From the NCBI GenBank assembly GCA_036940085.1, contig JALLBK010001008.1, positions 1 to 12,077 on the forward strand: DNA of 12,077 nt. The letters are read 5' to 3'. This DNA comes from Discostella pseudostelligera (Eukaryota > Bacillariophyta > Thalassiosirophyceae > Thalassiosirales > Thalassiosiraceae). Under the pieces are notes generated by a model. That model saw only the letters and a list, made by a program, of their open reading frames with translations, searched no databases and was not told where the DNA came from. Of this stretch, positions 1 to 7,187 are shown one piece after another. A program made the translations under genes and the position numbers. Each line of letters begins with the position of its first letter. Positions within the stretch are counted from its first letter, which is position 1.

Positions 1-218
1 CAACTAGCTAGTGGTAGTTGGTAGTGGAGGGTGAAGGGAGGGAATGCTACTGTGCCGGAGGAGAGAGAGAGGGAGAGATCGCGCAGCTGGGGCAATGAAA
101 ACTCCACATTCCACATTCCATTCCTTCCCAACAAATACAATCGATCTAATATATAAATATATATTCGAAGGGACAGTGCGTCATCATCGTCGTCGGGGGT
201 GCATCAATTCAATATTCA
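1..218 (+). promoter_or_regulatory. Putative promoter and 5' leader of the leucine-zipper gene
   Basis: This spacer has a GA-rich stretch near 58-80 (repeated gaga) and an AT-rich TATA-like element, tataaata, at 152-159, about 60 bases before the chosen ATG at 219. The spacing would suit a TATA box with a short leader, but TATA use is patchy in diatoms, so the assignment is an inference. An upstream ATG at 44 opens a 69-codon frame that overlaps the gene start; nothing supports it as coding. Confidence 0.35.
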
Positions 219-1189
219 ATGTCGGAAGAGATCATGTCAGTCAACTACTTTGACGATATGTCCAGCATCGAGTCTAGCTCGTGCCGTGAACGGAGGTATA
301 GCGTTGAAGACGAGCGCATTTCGGAACAGGAGACGGTGATTAAATCGTTAACGTATGCTGTTCAGGTGAGTGACATGCCGGTGATGTTGGGGCGTGCTAT
401 TTTTTATTACCGAGTGGATGGCGATTATGCGGAAGTGCGTCGGAGAGATGGGGATGGGGGTGATGTTGTTGAACGTCATCGAGCCGGTACATACTTCATC
501 TTCTCAGACAACATTCACTCACACTGCATTGCCGTTACTATTACTCTTATGTTCAGCGCCTTGCCGACACACTTGAAACCAAGGAAGAAGAACTTCAAAT
601 GAAAGATCGTGACTTGCAGATAAAGGTACAAGATCTACTAATGGAGAATGCCGAATTGCGGAATCAAGTTGCTGATCTCAAAGAGGAGGTGTCTGGGGTG
701 GGAGCAGCGGTGCCGGCGAAGGAAGCGGACGATACACTCCCTCCCGCTTCTTGTCAACCTCCTCCACCAAGCAAGACGTGTTGGAAGAAGGAGAAGGAAC
801 AACAGACGAGTAGGACACCTGCCACATCATGCGATCTCTCCTCGGGGGAAGAAATGTTTGATTGTGAAACGACAGTAGTCCACCTCTTGGCCAGCCATTG
901 CAGTGAGATTAGTTCGTCGTCGCGACAAGCCTTTCCATCGTCCACAACGTCGAATCAACAACGTTCCACCAACAGTAGCTTTGGACTGCTTTCAAGGAAG
1001 CTCCCCAAAATTAGGGAACTGCAACTTCGTGGTGGTTGCGGTTGCGGTGGCGGTGGTGGTCAGCGATCCAGTCGAGGACGAGGACGACGTCCACTTGCAT
1101 GGATATATTCCCCGTTCATCCCACGACGTATCATTGCCACCAAAGAGCATGGGCATGATGGAGTGTCGGATCTAAGTTCTTGCATGTAG
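219..1189 (+). CDS. Leucine-zipper coiled-coil protein, function unknown (259 aa, one intron)
   Basis: I do not recognise the family. Exon 1 is 219-365, the intron 366-556 (191 nt, donor gtgagt, acceptor ttcag, phase 0), exon 2 557-1189. The joined protein has hydrophobic residues every seven positions: I41, V48, L55, L62, L69, L76, L83, L90, V97. The register runs unbroken across the splice junction, which supports the intron and indicates a parallel coiled coil of about eight heptads. Only a short RERR patch (24-27) precedes it, so this is not an ordinary bZIP. Residues 100-190 are low-complexity and rich in Ser, Pro and Thr. The C-terminal third holds a Gly/Cys-rich run followed by an Arg-rich RGRGRR motif that might bind nucleic acid. 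No signal peptide or membrane segment is visible. A dimerising nuclear or cytosolic scaffold is possible but is inference only. Confidence 0.7.
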
Positions 1190-1491
1190 GATGTAGGATA
1201 GGTGGGGAAGTGGGGGGACGTGTCATCTTTTTTCATGCTGGGGCTGCTTTCATTCATTCAATTGTTTTGTATTCCATGTTGAACAACATTATTTCACTCG
1301 AATGCTAAGGCGACTGTGGGAGTAAACTACTTTACTAAGCAGTTCGTTATTCGACGATATGAATATTAATGCATCGGCAGATCCTAGCTCAAGAGTCGAT
1401 CTGACCAACATCAAAGCACCACAGATAGTATCGACCGAATTCTACTTGGATGTCATGGCTGCAATCTGCAATGAGTGAATGAGAGCGAACG

Positions 1492-1555
1492 CACGTGCAC
1501 GTGGAACTACGTGGAACCTATGCGCTTTCCCGCCAGAATTTTCTCACGCGCCAAA
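1492..1555. promoter_or_regulatory. Back-to-back CACGTG boxes plus two E2F-like sites
   Basis: Two CACGTG hexamers abut at 1492-1497 and 1498-1503. TTTCCCGCC follows at 1526-1534 and GCGCCAAA at 1548-1555 (TTTGGCGC on the other strand). TTTSSCGC is the known E2F/DP consensus in plants and animals, and CACGTG is the core of bHLH and plant-type bZIP sites. The cluster lies about 490-550 bases upstream of the ASF1 ATG and downstream of the preceding gene, so ASF1 is the likely target. ASF1 is an S-phase gene in many eukaryotes, which fits E2F control. Binding is inferred. Confidence 0.5.
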
Positions 1556-1690
1556 TTTTGTCTAGTACTTCTTTAACAGGAGTAGGAATTCGTTCATCGC
1601 TTTTTATGTCGCTGAACCGCGGGGACTTCGTTCCATACGATATCGTACCCCTTCATCTTTCACCGCGACGCCGACGACTGCGCCGACGGC

Positions 1691-1718
1691 CGGCCATGGC
1701 ATGGCCATGGCCATGACC
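1691..1718. repeat. Short CATGGC-rich palindromic repeat
   Basis: CCATGG occurs at 1694-1699 (as part of GGCCATGG), again around 1705-1710, and a further CCATG follows at 1711-1715, giving overlapping palindromes built from ATGGC/GGCCAT. It is a local simple repeat in the ASF1 upstream spacer with no evident function. Confidence 0.4.
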
Positions 1719-2041
1719 CATGACATAATTTTTTCGCCACAACGACTTCGTAGACACAATCTTAGATCTCTCCGTCGAATAATCATCTAGAGCGAGGCCC
1801 ATTCTACCTCTTTATCAGGCAATCATCCAGCATCATCATCGTCACCGCTGCCACCTGCATCTGATCACCCCTCCATCTACAAAGATATCCCCGACAATCA
1901 CGTGTCACGAATCACCACATCTCGTGTCATCTACCACGCCTCACTACCCAATTAAATACATCGTCTGATAGAGAGGCTATCGCCCAATTCACCTTCACTT
2001 TCACGCTTCTAAATATCGCCTTCAATTCAACATTGGAGAAA

Positions 2042-3171
2042 ATGGCACTTGTAAACCTAGTCAATATGGTAAGTCTTCAAATGATGCACCGTTACAGCAT
2101 GACACGCCAATGCCGAATGCGAATGCAGCATTGGTTGTCGGCGCACCGAGGGAATAATATCCGACATCGATAGGAATGAACCAAATGGAATGTATTCATG
2201 GGAGAATATGAATCAAGTAGAGCATATTGAGAAACATACGCCACATTCCTTGTCATTGAGCACATCATGTGCACATCATTTTGTTGTTGTTGTTGATCCG
2301 TTTCATTCCACCGTCATTGCGTTGCACTTCCATCTTTACTCACCGTGAAATGACCCATCTTCTCTTTATTGCAACACACCTATAACTCTTCTTTGGCCAT
2401 CCTACACTCCTACACTCATCAACACATATCAATACTATAAATGATGCAAAACCAAAACAATATCAGGCGGTTCTAAACAACCCATCCCAATTCCTCTCCC
2501 CATTCTCCTTCGAAATCACCTTCGAATGTCTCCAACCTCTCGAGGATGATCTCGAATGGAAAGTCCTCTACGTCGGTTCCGCCGAAGACACCACCCACGA
2601 TCAAGTTCTTGATGAGATACTCGTGGGTCCAATACCCGTGGGCATTAACAAGTTTGAACTGCATGCCGATGCTCCCGACATTAGCCAAATACCCGAAAAT
2701 GACATTTTGGGTGTGACCGTAGTATTGGTCACGTGCTCGTATCGAGATAAGGAATTCGTGAGGGTAGGATATTATGTGAATAATGAATATACCGAACCGT
2801 ATGATGAGTTGGTCGGACCACCGAAGCCATTGGATATGGAGAAGGTGCGGAGAGTGATTTTGTCGGAGAAGCCACGGGTGACACGATTTCCTATTCAGTG
2901 GGGTGATGCTACTAAGGAGGAGGAGCAGCAGCCACAGCAACCGCAGAAGATATTGGAGGATGGTCCAGAGCAGGAACAAGATAATGACAACAATGCGAAC
3001 AACATGAGTATGGTGGATGATGGCCGGATTATGCCTCAGGATGATCTTGGGGATGGGGAAGGAGGTGGCGAGTTTGGGGATGAGGACGAGGAGGAGGATG
3101 ATGATGATCTATCCATTGAGGGGCAGAACATGATGATGGATGATGATAATATGATTCCGGTGATGGAATAA
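2042..3171 (+). CDS. ASF1: Histone H3-H4 chaperone ASF1 (243 aa, one intron)
   Basis: ASF1 binds the H3-H4 dimer and hands it to CAF-1 or HIRA during nucleosome assembly in the nucleus. Exon 1 is 2042-2068 (nine codons), the intron 2069-2466 (398 nt, gtaagt...atatcag, phase 0, containing a (TTG)5 tract at 2281-2295), exon 2 2467-3171. After splicing, residues 1-155 align with the Ig-like ASF1 core without gaps in the key region: D54, V94 and R108, the human ASF1 residues that contact histone H3, are all in the same positions, inside DQVLDEILVGP, LGVTVVLVTC and EFVRVGYYVNNEY. NPRVTRF of the family appears as KPRVTRF. The C-terminal 85 residues are a Gln-rich then strongly acidic tail (runs of D and E near 208-220), like fungal ASF1. 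The start is fixed by the short conserved MALVNLVNM peptide, which ends exactly at the donor. Confidence 0.96.
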
Positions 3172-3810
3172 TATCTCTGGCGCAGAGCGAGAGCGAGATT
3201 GAGATGTGCGGCGATATTATATTTGCTACTCCTACCATCAACCGCACAGTGTAAATGTTGGGAAGTCTCTTGAACGAGAGACAATTTTTCATTAAATCGA
3301 ATAGTAAATGCGCACTGTTACATACATTCCTTTCCCACTCGAATTGATGATCGACCTCCGCTATCGAGAAGATAGTCAGTTGAGTAAATCGAGGTACTTC
3401 CTGCCGACAACGGAGAACACGAGCATTCGATTCATAGGAATAAGTGTGTCATGCACCAAGCTTCGATTTAAGCATTCTGACTGCGCATCATATTAACATT
3501 ATTGTACTTCTAAATAGATTGAGCAATGGAGGTATTGAGTTACCTCCATCATCTCTCCACATACACCAAACACAAACGAGGTGAAATCTATCGCAACTCG
3601 TAACGACCTCGATCAAACGATAAAGAATGGACCGTTCATCTATAAATTTTGATCGACACAAAATGATATCGTAGCCATTGATGCAAAGCAACGCGATTGT
3701 CAATTGAACCATGAAGTGCAGTGTGTATGATAACGAAGTTGGCACCCCACAGATCTTATCTTAAGTATTGCAGTAGTAATGCACTATATGCGGCGGCGAC
3801 GATAGCCCAT
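3172..3810. other. Convergent intergenic spacer between ASF1 and the 3811-4407 gene
   Basis: A 639-base gap between genes transcribed towards each other. I see no gene I can support; the open frames of 62-87 codons have no recognisable motifs. A polyadenylation-like ATTAAA is at 3291-3296, 120 bases after the ASF1 stop. A perfect hairpin is present at 3526-3549. No tRNA-like T-arm or other structured RNA was recognised. Confidence 0.6.
3526..3549. repeat. Perfect 9-bp inverted repeat with 6-nt loop
   Basis: Arms ATGGAGGTA (3526-3534) and TACCTCCAT (3541-3549) flank the loop TTGAGT. The stem is perfect and mid-way between the two convergent genes, so it could form in either 3' transcript. A role in 3' end formation is speculative, and a 9-bp repeat can occur by chance. 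Confidence 0.5.
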
Positions 3811-4407
3811 TCAACGATTGTGTGCCTTCAGAGGTTTGACTGACTTTCTCTCTGGTGCAGACTTATTGGTCGTATCCGACAAAACCGCCGACTTTTTGGC
3901 CTGTGTTGATTTCGCCGACTTGTTTCGTCGTAAAGCATCCTGAGCCATGCACATCAAAACAGATCTCGGCTTCTTCTCTTCCTTACTTTCTTTGTTTCTC
4001 TTCAACATCCATTTCTTTTTCTTATTCTCTTCCTCCTCCTGCTGCTGCTTTGCCACAGCCGCACAGTATTGTTCATGTGCCATCTGTTGATATTTCATCA
4101 CCTGTTTCACTTGCTTTTTGTAAATTTCCTCCTCGGCCTGACGGGGGAACACCATGGCCTCGGTCGATTTGGCCAATGATTCAATGCTCCAGGATAGGCT
4201 CCGTGCGAGAAGTACAACATCGTTGCTGGATAAGGCGGATACATTGTCAATGGCGGTGGATACTCCAGTTGATATGGCTTCGCCGACGGCGGTGACCAAG
4301 GTTTCAAGGGTTTCGTCGGCTTGCTCGGCGGTGGAGGAGGTCATCATGCTGCTGTTGACCATGGAGTCGGATGTCATGACGCTGACATTGATCGCCGCTG
4401 TTTTCAT
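3811..4407 (-). CDS. Unrecognised charged helical protein (198 aa)
   Basis: A single uninterrupted frame from ATG at 4407 to the stop at 3811. I do not recognise the family. Residues 1-30 are Ser/Thr/Met-rich; 30-80 form a mildly amphipathic helical stretch rich in Ala, Val, Leu and Ser; about 88-140 are strongly helical with KKQVKQVMKYQQMAHEQY followed by a Gln/Glu run and a Lys run (KQQQEEEENKKKKW), compatible with a coiled coil; the last 60 residues are Lys/Ser/Arg-rich and end KPLKAHNR, resembling a basic nuclear tail. No signal peptide, membrane segment or catalytic motif is seen. The biased composition favours a real gene over chance. A TATTAAATA element lies on the minus strand just upstream (about 4432-4440) and a two-copy E2F-like repeat sits near 4602-4654. 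Given how close the TATA-like element is to the ATG, a downstream Met (for example residue 11) could be the true start. Confidence 0.62.
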   Translation of the reverse strand: MKTAAINVSVMTSDSMVNSSMMTSSTAEQADETLETLVTAVGEAISTGVSTAIDNVSALSSNDVVLLARSLSWSIESLAKSTEAMVFPRQAEEEIYKKQVKQVMKYQQMAHEQYCAAVAKQQQEEEENKKKKWMLKRNKESKEEKKPRSVLMCMAQDALRRNKSAKSTQAKKSAVLSDTTNKSAPERKSVKPLKAHNR

Positions 4408-5041
4408 GATAGCCCAATTCCAATTAGGAGTACTATTTAATAGGCGTCAATAGACATTTCCAAGAGCAAAGACCATGGAATAATGATGTGCCGAGTGCCG
4501 ATGCCGATGTGATAGACACATATACAGCCAAAGCCAGGGTTCGCCATTGTCGTTGGTTTGGGGTTGGGGAATTTTGGTTGGGGAAAGAGGAAAGAAAGAT
4601 CCTTCCCGCCAAGATACTTAATGGCGCCACCTTCCCGCCAAAATAATGGCGCCAGCGTTCGTCCTCTGTCCGTCGAACGGTCATCCTCCAGTTGGCGCTG
4701 CCAGCAAGCACCCTTCGATAACATCGTTCCTATTGATAGTGATGGAGAGAACTCAGATATCCCTCATCATGAACTTGAATCAATATCAAGGAAGAAGAAG
4801 ATGAAATATGGTCCTCAACATGTGAGGATTTCTCAACTTTGAGCAAGATCAGGATGTCGATAGTTGAGAATGAAAAGTGATACCCAGGATCTTTCGACTC
4901 TGAAATCCAACAGAGAATATTTATCAGTTGTTTATCCTAGCAGCTTGTTAAATTCTTCTCACTCCTTTGACCATCGTAATTGTTCACACAGAATTTGTTC
5001 AGTATTGTCGAATGTCCGGTTCAACGAGAACCATTTCATGC
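4408..5041. other. Spacer between the 198-aa gene and the 3' end of the epimerase gene
   Basis: This 634-base gap contains the promoter of the minus-strand gene ending at 3811 and the 3' flank of the epimerase gene. The E2F-like repeat at 4602-4654 is described separately, and an extra TTGGCGC is at 4692-4698. Open frames on both strands (4558-4842 plus, 4437-4724 minus) run through the repeat and lack any family motif, so I do not call them. Confidence 0.55.
4602..4654. promoter_or_regulatory. Two-copy E2F-like repeat (TTCCCGCCAA plus ATGGCGCCA)
   Basis: Copy 1 has CTTCCCGCCAA at 4602-4612 and ATGGCGCCA at 4621-4629. Copy 2 has CCTTCCCGCCAAAA at 4630-4643 and ATGGCGCCA at 4646-4654. Both box types fit E2F/DP half-site consensus (TTTSSCGC and complement), and GGCGCC is itself palindromic. 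The pair lies 195-247 bases upstream of the minus-strand ATG at 4407, so that gene is the natural target. Direct sequence observation; function inferred. Confidence 0.55.
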
Positions 5042-6464
5042 CTAATTCACAATCTCAATCTCCTCTTCATACCCCATCGGATTCGTCGATTGCCATCTCC
5101 ACGTATCCTCACACATTTCTTTCGTTCCAAGTCCCGCACTCCACCCCAATAGCTCCTTTGCCTTGGTTGCATCAGCATACAGTTCCGCCACATCGCCTGG
5201 TCGTCTGTCCGAAATCTCGTATGGAACGGGTTTGCCCGTCGCCTCTCCCATTCCAGAGACTAATTCCAATACAGATACACCTTTCCCAGTACCCAAGTTG
5301 ACGGCCTGACATCCTACACTGTCATCCGAGTATAGTTTGTCCAAGGCGGCAACGTGACCTTTGGCCAAGTCAACAACGTGAATGTAATCACGGACGCCAG
5401 TGCCGTCGGGTGTGTCGTAATCGTTCCCGAAGATGCTTAATTTCTCTCGCCTACCGACGCATACTTGTGCGATGAATGGCATTAAGTTGTTTGGTATGCC
5501 CTATGCAAAAGTATGAAATAATAGTATCGATGTCATGAGCAAAGAGGAAAAAAGATAATCGCAGGTGTCGTCGTTGTCAGTTGTCACATACCTGCGGATC
5601 CTCTCCCATCCTACCAGAGGGATGTGCTCCAATAGGATTAAAATACCGTAATATAAGTATATTCCACGACGTCGGCGATGATGCATACAAATCTCTCAAT
5701 ATCTCCTCAATGAACAACTTGGTGCGTCCATACGGATTCGTGGCGGTAAGACGAGCCGACTCTGTCAATGGCAGCATCTCCGGCTCTCCATATACCGTCG
5801 CCGACGAGGAGAAGACAAAGTGTGGAACCGATGCCTTTTGCAATCCTTGCAATAATGTCGTGGTGCCACCAATGTTGGCAGCATAATAGGATAATGGTTT
5901 TGCCACGGATTCTCCCACGGCCTTGAGACCGGCAAAATGAATGCAACTACTAATCGATGGGAATTCCTCCAGTACCGATTGCAATCCGGATTCATCTCGA
6001 ATATCACAATTTCGAAAGAATAACCTTTCATCACCATTATTTTCACACCCCTCCGATGATAATAGTTCACGCACTCGATTCAAGCTCTCCTGACTGGAAT
6101 TGATGAGATTGTCAATTACCACGACGCGATATCGTCCAGTTTTTAACAATTCAAGGCAGGTATGTGAGCCAATGTATCCTGCCCCACCCGTGACGAGGAC
6201 CGTGCGTAGATTATTGTTACCATTACTTTGATTGTCATCGTCTCCTCCTCCACCTCGAATGGCGAACAATGTTGTTGGCTGTGTCGATGTTAATGAAGAG
6301 GAATTGCATCGAAACGATATTTGGTGCCCGTCGAAGCCTGCTCGATGAAGACCAATGCCGTTGGCCTTGGAGAGGATGGCGGCAAATGCAGATGCGGTGG
6401 TGGCGGCATACTGGAGTAGGAGCCAGCCTATAGCGAGCCTTTTCGACGCGGAAGTCATGGTCAT
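5042..6464 (-). CDS. GALE: UDP-glucose 4-epimerase, plastid-targeted (443 aa, one intron)
   Basis: Interconverts UDP-glucose and UDP-galactose using bound NAD. Exon 1 is 6464-5592, the intron 5591-5501 (91 nt, gtatgt...gcatag, phase 0, between DPQ and GIPNN), exon 2 5500-5042. The extended short-chain dehydrogenase fold is complete: NAD-binding TGGAGYIG at about 92-99, Ser of FSSSATVYG at 221, catalytic YxxxK at Y245 and K249, then [12 protein letters not shown] and [11 protein letters not shown], all close to bacterial GalE. Residues 1-28 form a hydrophobic signal peptide ending TTASAFA, the diatom plastid ASA|F motif, followed by a Ser/Arg/Asn-rich transit segment before the core at about 86; the core alone matches the usual 340-350 residues. 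I chose Met at 6464 because an upstream in-frame Met at 6548 would bury the signal peptide; Met at 6458 is equally possible. A stromal enzyme could supply UDP-galactose for galactolipids (inference). Confidence 0.95.
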
Positions 6465-6581
6465 GGTGCGCAGCTCGGTTTGGTTTATGGCGATGGCGTC
6501 GGCAGAGGCGGGCAGGCTGCCATGGTGCCAATGGTGCATGCATCGCATTGTGGAAAAGCGCTGTCAAGCGGCGCCGCTGGG

Positions 6582-6589
6582 TGACGTCA
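6582..6589. promoter_or_regulatory. TGACGTCA CRE-like palindrome upstream of the epimerase gene
   Basis: A perfect eight-base CRE palindrome 118 bases upstream of the chosen ATG. In diatoms, TGACGT-containing elements of the plastid carbonic anhydrase PtCA1 promoter mediate CO2/cAMP response through bZIP proteins. Control of the epimerase by the same route is an inference. An in-frame Met upstream (6548) would still leave this site outside the coding region. Confidence 0.4.
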
Positions 6590-6602
6590 TCATCCCGAGC
6601 AG

Positions 6603-6790
6603 TCTCCCGCCAAAACTTACTGCCACGTGTAAGTACTTCGAGTCGAGTCCTCATTCTCCCGCCAAATCTCTGCCACGTGTAAGTGTTCCCTTCGAGTCGA
6701 GTCCCCACTCTCCCGCCATTGCAGTGCCACGTGTAAGATCAAGCAGTCGAGTCCTCACTCTCCCGCGGAATCTCTGCCACGTGTAAGTGT
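6603..6790. repeat. Four-copy tandem array of E2F-like plus CACGTG composite elements
   Basis: Four imperfect units begin with TCTCCCGC at 6603, 6655, 6709 and 6759 (periods 52, 54 and 50). Each contains CCCGCC(AAA) or a variant (the fourth is CCCGCGGAA), then 19-21 bases from the unit start a GCCACGTGTAAG block; the CACGTG cores are at 6624, 6674, 6728 and 6778. A CGAGTCGAGTCC-type linker separates units 1-2 and 2-3, shortened to AGTCGAGTCC before unit 4. The boxes are better conserved than the filler between them, as expected if the boxes are selected. The array lies 139-326 bases upstream of the epimerase ATG and there is no plus-strand gene on the other side, so the epimerase is the likely target. 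Confidence 0.85.
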
Positions 6791-7187
6791 ATGTGGTTTT
6801 GTCTATTACTTCCACGAGCTTCCATGCAATCTCCAGGATGAATGGAATTATTGCATCGAGAACGAGAAGGTTATCAATAGTGGCAAATGGCAAACGACAT
6901 GTAGTGTTGGTGAGTATGAGGTTGGAAGAGTATTTTTTTCACCGATCACCGAGACCGAGGCGCTGAGCGATCATTCGCTCCCATATCTACAGATACAAAG
7001 ATTCGATTCTTCTCTACATGTACAATATATTTATAATTACAAACTATGATAGTGCATGTGTCACTAAACAGGTTGAGAGATCGCATCATTTGATACGGGG
7101 ACGGTTCAGTGTTCAGTCTTCAGGCGGTATCTCGCGACTTGCTCCTTGCCCAGACACCAGATATATACACAGACACGGCACAGATCC

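Larger units (their letters stand above)
1190..2041. other. Intergenic spacer upstream of ASF1
   Basis: An 852-base gap with no convincing gene on either strand. It must hold the 3' end of the zipper gene transcript and the ASF1 promoter. Near 1492-1555 lies a cluster of CACGTG and E2F-like boxes, described separately. A single CACGTG is also present at 1899-1904, about 140 bases before the ASF1 start, and an AT-rich attaaata at 1951-1958 could act as a TATA-like element about 85 bases before the ATG. The short open frames here (73 and 60 codons) overlap each other on opposite strands and look like chance. Confidence 0.6.
6465..7187. other. Spacer upstream of the epimerase gene
   Basis: A 723-base gap between the epimerase start and the MYB gene stop, both minus strand. 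The left part (6582-6790) carries the CRE-like palindrome and the four-copy array. The right part, about 6800-7187, should contain the MYB 3' untranslated region. A plus-strand frame without any ATG is open from about 6792 to 7049 and reads like protein at first (for example DEWNYCIENEKV), but I cannot tie it to a family or a splice partner. Confidence 0.5.

Noticed and set aside
219..1189. bZIP transcription factor
   Set aside because: There is a long zipper but no basic region with the N-x7-R pattern in front of it, so a bZIP call is not justified.
2473..2979. Minus-strand 168-codon frame
   Set aside because: It is antisense to the ASF1 exon, has no recognisable domain and is explained by the ASF1 codons.
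4558..4842. Plus-strand 94-codon and opposing 95-codon frames
   Set aside because: Both run through the E2F-like repeat with no family motif; they look like chance frames.
4864..5301. Plus-strand 145-codon frame
   Set aside because: Its right half is antisense to the epimerase C-terminus and the translation is Ser/Pro/His-rich with no motif.
6235..6708. Minus-strand 157-codon frame over the epimerase 5' end and the array
   Set aside because: It overlaps the epimerase presequence in another frame and runs through tandem repeats; Arg-rich low-complexity translation.
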